Source of the DNA: JAKVAV01 sp047633195
Lineage (GTDB): Bacteria > Bacteroidota > Bacteroidia > Flavobacteriales_D > Cryomorphaceae
Direction: 5' to 3'
Length of the DNA: 64,000 nt
Assembly: GCA_047633195.1 (NCBI GenBank)
Contig: JBLIEU010000004.1
Span: 1 to 64,000 of the forward strand
Shown piece by piece: positions 44,641 to 52,283 of this stretch. Numbering within the stretch: position 1 is the first letter of the stretch; the number at the start of each line of letters is the position of its first letter. The notes under the pieces were generated by a model. It searched no databases, had not been told where the DNA came from, and saw only the letters and a program-made list of their open reading frames with translations. A program made the translations under genes and the position numbers.

Positions 44641-45811
44641 AAGCGTTCTCGCCTGTAATATCCAGCCCCGTAATCAATAAATGAATGTCGTGGGTTCCCT
44701 CGTAAGTCACTACCGACTCCAAGTTCATCATGTGGCGCATGATTGGGTACTCGTTTGTGATTCCCATTCCACCGTGCATTTGACGTGCGTCACGAGCTAC
44801 TTTCATAGCCATTTCTACATTGTTCCGTTTCGCCATGGAGATTTGAGCGCTAGTGGCTCTATCCTCATTTTTGAGCTGGCCGAGACGCAAGGTGAGCAAC
44901 TGCGCTTTTGTGATCTCGGTGATCATCTCTGCTAATTTCTTTTGCTGAAGTTGGAAACCTGCGATCGGTCTTCCGAACTGCTTGCGCTCCTTGCTGTAAC
45001 GAAGGGCAGAGTCGTAGCAATCGAGTGCAGCACCGATGGCACCCCAAGCGATTCCGTAACGAGCACTGTCTAGGCAGCTAAGTGGCGCACCCAGTCCTGA
45101 GCGTCCTGGAAGCAAATTCTCTTTGGGAACTTTTACATTATCGAAAACCAACTCACCAGTAGCACTAGCGCGAAGGCTCCACTTTCCGTGAGTTTCGGGA
45201 GTGGTAAAACCTTCCATTCCTCTCTCTACGATCAGTCCATGGATTCGTCCTTCCTCGCTCTTGGCCCACACCACCGCAATGTTGCAAAACGGTGAATTGG
45301 AGATCCAAAGTTTCGCTCCATTCAAGACGTAATGGTCTCCCGCGTCTTTGAAGTTGGTAAGCATTCCGCTTGGGTTTGAACCGTGATCGGGCTCGGTAAG
45401 ACCGAAGCTACCTATGAATTCTCCTGAGGCCAATTTTGGGAGGAACTTCTTTCGTTGCTCTTCGGTTCCGTATTTAAAGATCGGAAACATCACCAATGAA
45501 CTCTGCACGGATGCCGTGGAACGAAGGCCACTATCGCCACGCTCCAGTTCTTGCATAATCAATCCGTAAGAGATTTGATCCATTCCTGCTCCGCCGTATT
45601 CCTCCGGGATGTAAGGACCAAAAGCTCCAATTTCAGCCAAACCTGGAATGAGTTGTTTTGGAAACTCTGATCGTTCGTAATACTCTTCTATGATTGGAGA
45701 CACTTCCTTCTTCACCCAAGCTCTCGCTGTTTCACGAATGAGTTTGTGCTCATCGGTGAGCATTTCATCCATCTCGTAATAATCGTGTCCTTGATATTGA
45801 TCGGTACGCAT
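44633..45811 (-). CDS. Glutaryl-CoA dehydrogenase-like acyl-CoA dehydrogenase
   Basis: FAD flavoprotein of the acyl-CoA dehydrogenase family, 392 residues. It resembles glutaryl-CoA dehydrogenases in RGDSGLRSTASVQSSLVM, GSFGLTEPDHGSNP, KWSLRASATGELV, CLDSARYGIAWG, MHGGMGITNEYPIMRH and the catalytic Glu371 in TYEGTHDIH. It probably acts in lysine/tryptophan-type glutaryl-CoA breakdown, though substrate range can vary. The ATG complement at 45809-45811 was chosen; the longer frame crosses the promoter box and the divergent gene. Confidence 0.88.
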   Translation of the reverse strand: MRTDQYQGHDYYEMDEMLTDEHKLIRETARAWVKKEVSPIIEEYYERSEFPKQLIPGLAEIGAFGPYIPEEYGGAGMDQISYGLIMQELERGDSGLRSTASVQSSLVMFPIFKYGTEEQRKKFLPKLASGEFIGSFGLTEPDHGSNPSGMLTNFKDAGDHYVLNGAKLWISNSPFCNIAVVWAKSEEGRIHGLIVERGMEGFTTPETHGKWSLRASATGELVFDNVKVPKENLLPGRSGLGAPLSCLDSARYGIAWGAIGAALDCYDSALRYSKERKQFGRPIAGFQLQQKKLAEMITEITKAQLLTLRLGQLKNEDRATSAQISMAKRNNVEMAMKVARDARQMHGGMGITNEYPIMRHMMNLESVVTYEGTHDIHLLITGLDITGENAFT

Positions 45812-45831
45812 ATACTTTTGTTTTACGAGCG

Positions 45832-45839
45832 CAAAGTTA
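45832..45839 (-). promoter_or_regulatory. -7 promoter box (TAACTTTG) of the acyl-CoA dehydrogenase gene
   Basis: Exact TAnnTTTG match on the minus strand followed by CGCTC, 21 bp upstream of the ATG. Confidence 0.6.
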
Positions 45840-45878
45840 AGCATATTGTCGGCAGAAATCGCGAGTTTTGCAGTACGA

Positions 45879-46556
45879 ATGGAGCCAATTTTACGTGAAA
45901 ATCCGATCCTCTTCGAACCTTGGATGGCAGGAGTCTTCCTCATTTCTTTAGGAGCCTTGGCCTATATTCGTATGGTGTATTCAAAGCGTTTTGGTCTTTT
46001 ATTCAAGACAGCCGCTCGCCTTCAGATATTGAGGCAAGTCATGCGCGAGGAACTCCTTTTTTCTCACAGAGCTTCCTTGGTACTTTTCGCTCATTTTGTG
46101 GTTATGGCATCGCTAATTGTCTACGCCGCTTTTAACTTTTACGGGGTGGTAGACGAGGAGAGCATTGGGATCTCACTCTACCTCATCGTCTTCTTTGGAC
46201 TGCTGCTACTCTATCTCCTTAAATTTCTTTTTATGGGTGTTTTGAGGTGGGTTTATCAAGACAAGGGATTACTCAGGGAATATCGATTCGAAGTATTCTC
46301 GGTCAGCAAAATTTTGGGGATTATCTATTTACCATTAGCACTAATATCAGTTTCCGTTAATGTTGGAGAGCTTGAATGGGTTTTTCCATTGGCCGCTCTT
46401 CTATTTGGGTTTTCTTTTGTGTTTAGAGCTGTCCAAGGCTTGGCAATGAGCTTTTCTTACAACGTTTCTCGAATCTATATAATTTTGTATCTTTGCACCC
46501 TCGAAATTTTGCCTTTTGTACTGTTTCTGAGCCTCTTCAATAAGAGCTTTGCATAG
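45879..46556 (+). CDS. DUF4271 family membrane protein
   Basis: 225-residue protein with about six to seven hydrophobic segments; the middle LLLYLLKFLFMGVLRWVYQ and the FRAVQGLAMSFSYN block match the DUF4271 family of Bacteroidota. Function unknown; in my recollection the family usually stands directly before a HemD-like gene, as here (30-bp gap). Start ATG at 45879; an earlier in-frame ATG-less extension (from 45846) overlaps a one-mismatch promoter box GAGTTTTG at 45863-45870. Confidence 0.82.
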   Translation: MEPILRENPILFEPWMAGVFLISLGALAYIRMVYSKRFGLLFKTAARLQILRQVMREELLFSHRASLVLFAHFVVMASLIVYAAFNFYGVVDEESIGISLYLIVFFGLLLLYLLKFLFMGVLRWVYQDKGLLREYRFEVFSVSKILGIIYLPLALISVSVNVGELEWVFPLAALLFGFSFVFRAVQGLAMSFSYNVSRIYIILYLCTLEILPFVLFLSLFNKSFA

Positions 46557-46586
46557 GCACGAAACGAGCTTAAAACTGAACTGTAT

Positions 46587-47333
46587 ATGACGGACAAAGT
46601 CAAATCAATTCTGATTTCCCAACCAAAACCAGCCTCTGATAAATCGCCTTATTTCGAACTGGCTGATAAGTACAAGATTCAAATTGATTTTAGGCCATTC
46701 ATTCACGTTGAAGGAGTTCCTGCAAAGGAGTTTCGCCAGCAAAGGGTGAATATAATGGAACATACGGCGATCATCTTGACCAGCCGAAATGCTGTTGACC
46801 ACTTCTTCAGAATGTGCGAAGAAACGAGGGTGATCGTGCCTGATTCACTAAAATACTTTTGCTTGTCAGAATCGACTGCTTACTACCTGCAGAAGTATGT
46901 GGTGTACCGCAAGAGGAAGATTTTTCACGGGAAGCAGAAATTCGAAGACTTGATGGAAGTGATCAAGAAACACAAGAATGAGAAGTTCTTGCTTCCTTGC
47001 TCTGATATCCACAAGCGCAGCATTACCGACCTGCTCGATAAGTTCAACATCAAGTACAGCAAGTCTGTTTTTTATAGAACGGTGTGTAGCGATTTGTCAG
47101 ATTTGGCGGACGTGAACTATGATATGCTGGTGTTTTTCAGCCCATCGGGTATTGAGTCTTTGCTCAAAAACTTCCCTGACTTCAAGCAGAATGCTACACG
47201 GATAGCTGCTTTTGGAACTACAACTGCCGAGGCAGTAAAAGATGCTGGCTTGACAATAAATGTCCATGCGCCAGCCCCTGGATTTCCGTCTATGTCAATG
47301 GCTATTGAGCATTACGTCAAGAAAGTGAAATAA
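46587..47333 (+). CDS. Second uroporphyrinogen-III synthase (HemD) family protein
   Basis: 248 residues with the two-lobed HemD pattern: ISQPKP at the start, TAIILTSRNAVDHFF (about 52-66), KFLLPCSD, MLVFFSPSGIESLL and AAFGTTTAEAVKDAG. It is quite different from the hemD next to hemC. It may be a true second synthase, or a protein that kept the fold for another purpose; its linkage with DUF4271 rather than haem genes hints at the latter. A terminator follows. Confidence 0.8.
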   Translation: MTDKVKSILISQPKPASDKSPYFELADKYKIQIDFRPFIHVEGVPAKEFRQQRVNIMEHTAIILTSRNAVDHFFRMCEETRVIVPDSLKYFCLSESTAYYLQKYVVYRKRKIFHGKQKFEDLMEVIKKHKNEKFLLPCSDIHKRSITDLLDKFNIKYSKSVFYRTVCSDLSDLADVNYDMLVFFSPSGIESLLKNFPDFKQNATRIAAFGTTTAEAVKDAGLTINVHAPAPGFPSMSMAIEHYVKKVK

Positions 47334-47356
47334 CTCTTAAGAAATATAAATCAATG

Positions 47357-47386
47357 AAAAAGGCGACCTTTTGGGTTGCCTTTTTT
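47357..47386 (+). terminator. Intrinsic terminator after the second HemD-like gene
   Basis: A 12-bp stem with one G-U pair (47357-47368 with 47374-47385), loop TTTT plus G, and T6 tail. It lies just before rnpA (ATG at 47401). Confidence 0.8.
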
Positions 47387-47400
47387 ATTATTACCCTCTG

Positions 47401-47787
47401 ATGAGTTTTAAATTTCCAAAAGCTGAAAAAATTTGCTCTAAGCATGAGATTGATGCTCTTTTTGAACAGGGTAGAAGTCTTAGATCAGGATCATTAGGCT
47501 TTAAGCTGTTATGGCAGGATACTCAAGAGTGGCCGCATCTAAAATTTCTGGTCGTGGCGCCCAAAAGAAGGGTTAAGAAAGCCGTGGATCGCAATCGGCT
47601 AAAGAGGCAGCTGCGAGAAGTGATTCGGTTGAATAAAAAGGGTATTGAAAATGAAGTCCTCAAATCCAATAAAAGACTTTTGATTGCCGTTATTTACAAT
47701 GGGCATCCAAGATCAAACTATTCACAACTCCAGTCGTCTTTTATTCGGGTGATAAATGAGATTCCAAAAGTGATTAACAAGATTTAA
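47401..47787 (+). CDS. rnpA: Ribonuclease P protein component
   Basis: Basic 128-residue partner of RNase P RNA in tRNA 5' processing. The RNR signature is present as KKAVDRNRLKRQLREVIR (about 58-75), preceded by FLVVAPKRRV. The ATG at 47401 gives the usual length; the 10 residues before it in the open frame fall in the terminator. rpmH is not next to it; the S41 protease gene follows, an order I recall from other Bacteroidota. Confidence 0.93.
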   Translation: MSFKFPKAEKICSKHEIDALFEQGRSLRSGSLGFKLLWQDTQEWPHLKFLVVAPKRRVKKAVDRNRLKRQLREVIRLNKKGIENEVLKSNKRLLIAVIYNGHPRSNYSQLQSSFIRVINEIPKVINKI

Positions 47788-47859
47788 TTGCCAATTGAAG
47801 CCAAATCAAAGGAATCAGATAGATTTCTGTTATAATTTTAGTCCTCAATTTACTTTTAT

Positions 47860-49515
47860 ATGAAGATTAAGGGAAAGAGAATATTTGTAGTTGCAGTAAT
47901 TCTGGTTGTTGGGCTTTTAGGGATACGCGCAGTAGCTCCTGGAGACAATTTTTTTGAAGTCTCAAAGAATCTGGAAATATTCGCGACCCTCTACAAAGAG
48001 TTGAACATTTACTACGTCGATGAAACCCAGCCGGGCGATTTGATGAAAACGGGTATTGATGCGATGCTGCAATCTCTCGATCCTTATACCAACTACATTA
48101 CCGAAAGCAATATTGAAGACTACCGCTTCATGACCACAGGTCAGTATGGTGGAATAGGTAGTTTGATTCGGTCGGTAGATGGGGACGTGTATATATCAGA
48201 GCCCTACGAGGACTCGCCCGCGCAGAAGTCTGGGTTGAGAGCGGGTGACAAGATAATTGAGATTGATGGAATTGCCATTGCAGATAAAGATCAAGAAGAA
48301 ATCAGCTCATTGCTGAAAGGTCAATCGGGTACCGATTTGAAAGTCACCTATGAGAGATTTGGAATGGTGAGCGACGTAGCCATAACGAGAGAAGAAATCA
48401 AGATACCCGATGTACCGTATTACGGGATGATGCATGACAAAGTTGGCTACATAAGCCTCAACAGTTTTACACAAACTGCGAGTAAAGAAGTGCGCGAAGC
48501 ATTCGTCGAGTTAAGGGACGATCACGGTATGGAAAAACTGATTTTCGATTTGCGCGGAAACGGTGGTGGACTTTTGCGCGAAGCCATTAACATCGTGAAC
48601 TTTTTTGTGCCAAAAGGACAAGAAGTAGTGAGCACGAAAGGAAAGATTTCCGAGTGGGATAGAACTCACGTTGCCATTAACGACCCATTGGATTTAGAAA
48701 TGCCCTTGGTCATTCTAGTAGATCAAGGAAGCGCATCTGCTTCTGAAATTGTATCGGGAAGTATTCAAGATCTTGATCGTGGTGTGGTGATTGGAAATAC
48801 CACCTTCGGAAAAGGGCTTGTTCAGCAAACAAAAGATCTACAATACAACAGTAAGTTGAAACTGACTGTAGCCAAGTACTACATCCCGAGTGGTCGCTGC
48901 ATTCAAAAATTGGATTACTCCAACAAGACAGAAGGCGGAGATGTGGAGGAGGTTCCCGATTCACTTTTGAAAAATTTTGCTACTAAAAGTGGCAGGGCCG
49001 TGATGGATGGCAGAGGAATAGAGCCAGATGTTAAAGTTGAAAATAGAGAAATCCCCCATGTCGTTATAAGCTTGCTTACAGAGAATCTTTTTTTCAAATA
49101 TGCCAGCGATTACGCGAATGATAGAGATACCATCGCCGATGCAGCTCGCTTCAAGTTGAGCGATGAAGACTACAGTAAATTCGTGAAATACTTAGATGGC
49201 AAGAACTACTCCTATACGACCGATACCGAGAAGGAATTTGAAAAACTGGTTACCGTAGCTAAGGATGAAAAGTATTACGAGATCACCGAAGAGGCTTTTA
49301 AGCAAATGGAAGTAGCCATTAGTTCTAAGAAGAACAATGATTTGGAAATATTTAGAGAGGACATTGAAACAATTCTTGAGAATGAGATTGTATCTCGATA
49401 TTACTACCAAAAAGGCCGAATCGAAAACAGTTTGGCAGAAGATCCAGCGATCGACTCTGCTATGACAATTCTTGCAAATACCGAGAAGTATAGCCAAATT
49501 TTAACGCCTCAATAA
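47860..49515 (+). CDS. S41 family C-terminal processing peptidase (second copy)
   Basis: 551 residues: N-terminal membrane anchor (about 7-25), PDZ domain at about 90-175 (YGGIGSLI, SGLRAGDKIIEIDG), protease core with IFDLRGNGGG (228-237), SASASE (291-296) and Lys318 in TFGKG. All elements of the Ser/Lys dyad are intact. The C-terminal region (about 400-551) is longer than in many CtpA proteins and helical. It shares architecture with the protease at 27.3 kb. The next gene starts 1 bp after its stop. Confidence 0.93.
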   Translation: MKIKGKRIFVVAVILVVGLLGIRAVAPGDNFFEVSKNLEIFATLYKELNIYYVDETQPGDLMKTGIDAMLQSLDPYTNYITESNIEDYRFMTTGQYGGIGSLIRSVDGDVYISEPYEDSPAQKSGLRAGDKIIEIDGIAIADKDQEEISSLLKGQSGTDLKVTYERFGMVSDVAITREEIKIPDVPYYGMMHDKVGYISLNSFTQTASKEVREAFVELRDDHGMEKLIFDLRGNGGGLLREAINIVNFFVPKGQEVVSTKGKISEWDRTHVAINDPLDLEMPLVILVDQGSASASEIVSGSIQDLDRGVVIGNTTFGKGLVQQTKDLQYNSKLKLTVAKYYIPSGRCIQKLDYSNKTEGGDVEEVPDSLLKNFATKSGRAVMDGRGIEPDVKVENREIPHVVISLLTENLFFKYASDYANDRDTIADAARFKLSDEDYSKFVKYLDGKNYSYTTDTEKEFEKLVTVAKDEKYYEITEEAFKQMEVAISSKKNNDLEIFREDIETILENEIVSRYYYQKGRIENSLAEDPAIDSAMTILANTEKYSQILTPQ

Positions 49516-49516
49516 A

Positions 49517-51052
49517 TTGGCAATAGAATCTGGAAAGCTTCACAACTATAGGCTTTACGTCATTTGCCTCTTGGCGATTGGCATGCCGAATTTGAATCTC
49601 TTAATGAGCATAGGAATCATCCTACTGCTCATTTTTTGGTTTATAGGTCCTGGAGTCAAAAAAAGGATAAGCCGATTGACGCTCAATAATCCCGCTACAT
49701 GGATGGCCGTACTTTTTCTTCTCCATGTTGTCTGGCTATTCAATACTTCTGATTGGACGTACGCAGTTAAGGACCTGCGGATAAAGCTTCCCTTAGTTGT
49801 GCTGGCTTTGGCATTGGGAACCATTAAATTGTCAAGAGACGATCTAAAGAAAATTTTCGTCGCTTTGGGCGTTGGAATATTTGCAGCAACCCTTGTGGGT
49901 TATTACCTCTATTTCTCCGATCCAATGGTTAAGATGGACCCCAGAAGCATGACTCCAGATATATCGCACATCAGACTCAGTTTGATGATTATCGTTTTCA
50001 TAGGAGGCTGCCTCGCATTTTTTCGTGAAGCGGAAACCAAATGGAAGGTTTTGTCGGTCATTTCGGTTTTGAATGCCTGTATTTTCCTCTACTTTCTTCA
50101 GACTTTCACTGCTCTAGCCGTTCTTTTCGGAGGGTTGGGAATTCTTTTGATAAGGCAGGTTTTTATCCGGTCAGGAATCAATGTCAGAATTGCTGTATTG
50201 GCAAGTCTCATTGCAGTGCCCGTTGTTTTATTTTTTGCGGGGAAGAGCTATTACTCAAGCTATTTTGAGCTGTCTGAAGATGCCCTTCCGTTAATGAAAC
50301 AGACCCTTGATGGCACTGCATATTACCATTATGACACGCTGCAGATTGAGAATGGGAATTACCTCTATGCCAATATTGCTAAACTCGAATTGGTGGGAGC
50401 TTGGAACGAGCGGAGCTTAGTTAGAATAGACTATGACCCTGCAAAAAGTGATGCCCTTTTGGATAGGCTAATACGCTACCTTACGTCTAAAGGATTGGCA
50501 AAAGATAGACTCGGTGTCGCGAGTCTTTCCGATAGAGATATATCCAATATTGAAGCTGGATTTCCAGCAGTGGCGTATGCCGAGAAATCAGGGATGGAAT
50601 TGAGGGTGCACACATTTTTACATGGAACTCACTTGTATTTAACTAAGGGAACCATGCAAGGGTCTTCTTTCTACCAGCGCTTTGTGTATTGGCAGATAGG
50701 ATCCAACTTAGCACGCGAAAACTTTTTTGCAGGAGTAGGTACAGGAGATGTGAAGCAGTCTTTCAAAGATGCCTACGTCGATTACCCCATTTTCATAGAG
50801 CCGAAATTTCGCCACCGAGCTCACAATCAGTACATCACCTTTTTGGTCACTTTCGGCGTATTTGGACTTGTGTATTTTCTTGCCTTTTTAGGGTTTCTGA
50901 TTTATAGATGGAAAAATAATGGTCTATACCTTTTCTTTACTATCGTAGCTCTTGTGTCGTTCTTGTCTGAAGATACTCTGGAAACTCAAGCAGGAGTCAC
51001 TTTCTTCGCGTTCTTTGTTGGTCTCTTTTCTGCCGCTTCAGCAGAGGATTAG
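49517..51052 (+). CDS. O-antigen ligase/polymerase family membrane protein
   Basis: 511-residue WaaL/Wzy-type protein with about ten membrane segments and a large periplasmic loop (about 250-420). The ligase-type motif RAHNQYITFLVTFG near 430-443 (HNQY) follows a FFAGVGTGDV stretch. The TTG at 49517 keeps the first membrane segment whole; the next ATG would cut it. Together with the glycosyltransferase 18 bp downstream it may work on LPS or a second glycan, distant from the exopolysaccharide locus. Confidence 0.82.
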   Translation: MAIESGKLHNYRLYVICLLAIGMPNLNLLMSIGIILLLIFWFIGPGVKKRISRLTLNNPATWMAVLFLLHVVWLFNTSDWTYAVKDLRIKLPLVVLALALGTIKLSRDDLKKIFVALGVGIFAATLVGYYLYFSDPMVKMDPRSMTPDISHIRLSLMIIVFIGGCLAFFREAETKWKVLSVISVLNACIFLYFLQTFTALAVLFGGLGILLIRQVFIRSGINVRIAVLASLIAVPVVLFFAGKSYYSSYFELSEDALPLMKQTLDGTAYYHYDTLQIENGNYLYANIAKLELVGAWNERSLVRIDYDPAKSDALLDRLIRYLTSKGLAKDRLGVASLSDRDISNIEAGFPAVAYAEKSGMELRVHTFLHGTHLYLTKGTMQGSSFYQRFVYWQIGSNLARENFFAGVGTGDVKQSFKDAYVDYPIFIEPKFRHRAHNQYITFLVTFGVFGLVYFLAFLGFLIYRWKNNGLYLFFTIVALVSFLSEDTLETQAGVTFFAFFVGLFSAASAED

Positions 51053-51070
51053 TTTCTATAACTTTAGGCT

Positions 51071-52186
51071 GTGATTATTAAGGAGAAAATCGGAATTCTG
51101 ATTTACGGTAAGAAATTAGATGAGTCTAAGCGAGAGATTCTTACCGCGGCTAAGATTATTGATAAGGGAGATTATAGAGTGACACTTTTCGGAATGAGTA
51201 AAAGTAAGGCTAAGGCAGCTGCGTCTCAAGCCCATTTAGAATATGTTAAGCTAGGTCGAATAGCAGGTCGTCACGATTTTAATGCCTCTCTTAAGTTCAC
51301 TCAGCTCTTAAAAGACAAAGACATTTCAACCGTCATTTTTAGGGATCACCGCTCGACTAACCTCTTGGTTACGGCCAAGTTTCTAATGAAAGGAAGATTG
51401 AGGCTGGTCTTTATACAGGAGAGACATTTGTCCGAGATGAAATCCGATTTACTACACACGTTTCGTTTCAACCAAATTGATGCTTGGATCACACCGATCA
51501 ATCAAACGGCCAACAATGTGAAAGCAGCGACTAATCTCGCTCTTGATAAAGTTCATGTACTGCCCCTTCCTATCCCCAGAAAACCATTCCAATTTGATGA
51601 GGATGAAAGGAACCTGAGAAAATCTATTTTATTTGGCGACCCAGAAAGCACCGTTGTAGGATGGAGTGTACCAAAAGACCAAGGTCTGATTCAGAGAACT
51701 GGGCGAAAGTTATTACAGTTACTCAAGTTGAATAAGGGGATTAATGTATGCTTGAATCTTCAAGGGTCAAAACTGGAAGAATTTTTTGCGGAGATACCTG
51801 AAATGAATGCATTCAAAGATGTAATCAAGGCAACGCCTTTTGATCCCCACGATGCGGATATGTACGCTCATTTGGATGCTTTATTTATCGATCCTGAAAG
51901 TGAACCTTTTTCGGGAATAACGCGGAGAGCTCTGATGGCTGGCATTTTACCCATGGCTCCGAAATCCTTAGTTGCAGACGAATTACTAAGCAACGGAAAG
52001 CACGGTATAATCTATTCCGACATGGATAACTCTGCTTTGTTTGAGAAGGCTATCGATCGATCTTTTCTAGCTTCTTTTAGGGCAGAATCTCAAGAGTATA
52101 TAGGGGAGTACTACACAAAAAAGCGCTTCAAGGAGAACCTTGAAGCGCTGATATATGCTTTGCCTAAACAGGCCAAAGCTCGTTAG
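51071..52186 (+). CDS. Glycosyltransferase (GT-B fold, GT4-like)
   Basis: 371 residues from a GTG at 51071 (MIIKEKIGIL). The N-terminal half resembles the acceptor domain of GT4 enzymes, and the C-terminal half has LDALFIDPESEPFSGITRRALMAGILPMA, aligning with the nucleotide-sugar EX7E-type region. KHGIIYSDMD follows. Identity to a specific family is weak. Its 3' end contains the 12-bp hairpin that looks like a terminator for the opposing gene. Confidence 0.72.
   Translation: MIIKEKIGILIYGKKLDESKREILTAAKIIDKGDYRVTLFGMSKSKAKAAASQAHLEYVKLGRIAGRHDFNASLKFTQLLKDKDISTVIFRDHRSTNLLVTAKFLMKGRLRLVFIQERHLSEMKSDLLHTFRFNQIDAWITPINQTANNVKAATNLALDKVHVLPLPIPRKPFQFDEDERNLRKSILFGDPESTVVGWSVPKDQGLIQRTGRKLLQLLKLNKGINVCLNLQGSKLEEFFAEIPEMNAFKDVIKATPFDPHDADMYAHLDALFIDPESEPFSGITRRALMAGILPMAPKSLVADELLSNGKHGIIYSDMDNSALFEKAIDRSFLASFRAESQEYIGEYYTKKRFKENLEALIYALPKQAKAR
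52117..52149 (-). terminator. Terminator for the opposing S8 gene, embedded in glycosyltransferase coding sequence
   Basis: Perfect 12-bp stem (52122-52133 with 52138-52149) with 4-nt loop; on the minus strand it is followed by six T. It lies 135 bp past the minus-strand stop at 52284 and inside the last codons of the plus-strand gene ending at 52186. In the plus direction no T-tract follows. Confidence 0.75.
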
Positions 52187-52283
52187 AGTCTGTCCAGAAA
52201 GTGCATTGTCATGCCTTCAGCTTGGTCTGAGGACGTACTAATGAATTTTCTAGTTCAGTCTCTCGATTAATGATAAACAAACA

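Noticed and set aside
27342..49515. The two S41 proteases as a recent duplication
   Set aside because: They share only family motifs and architecture; lengths, C-termini and surroundings differ.
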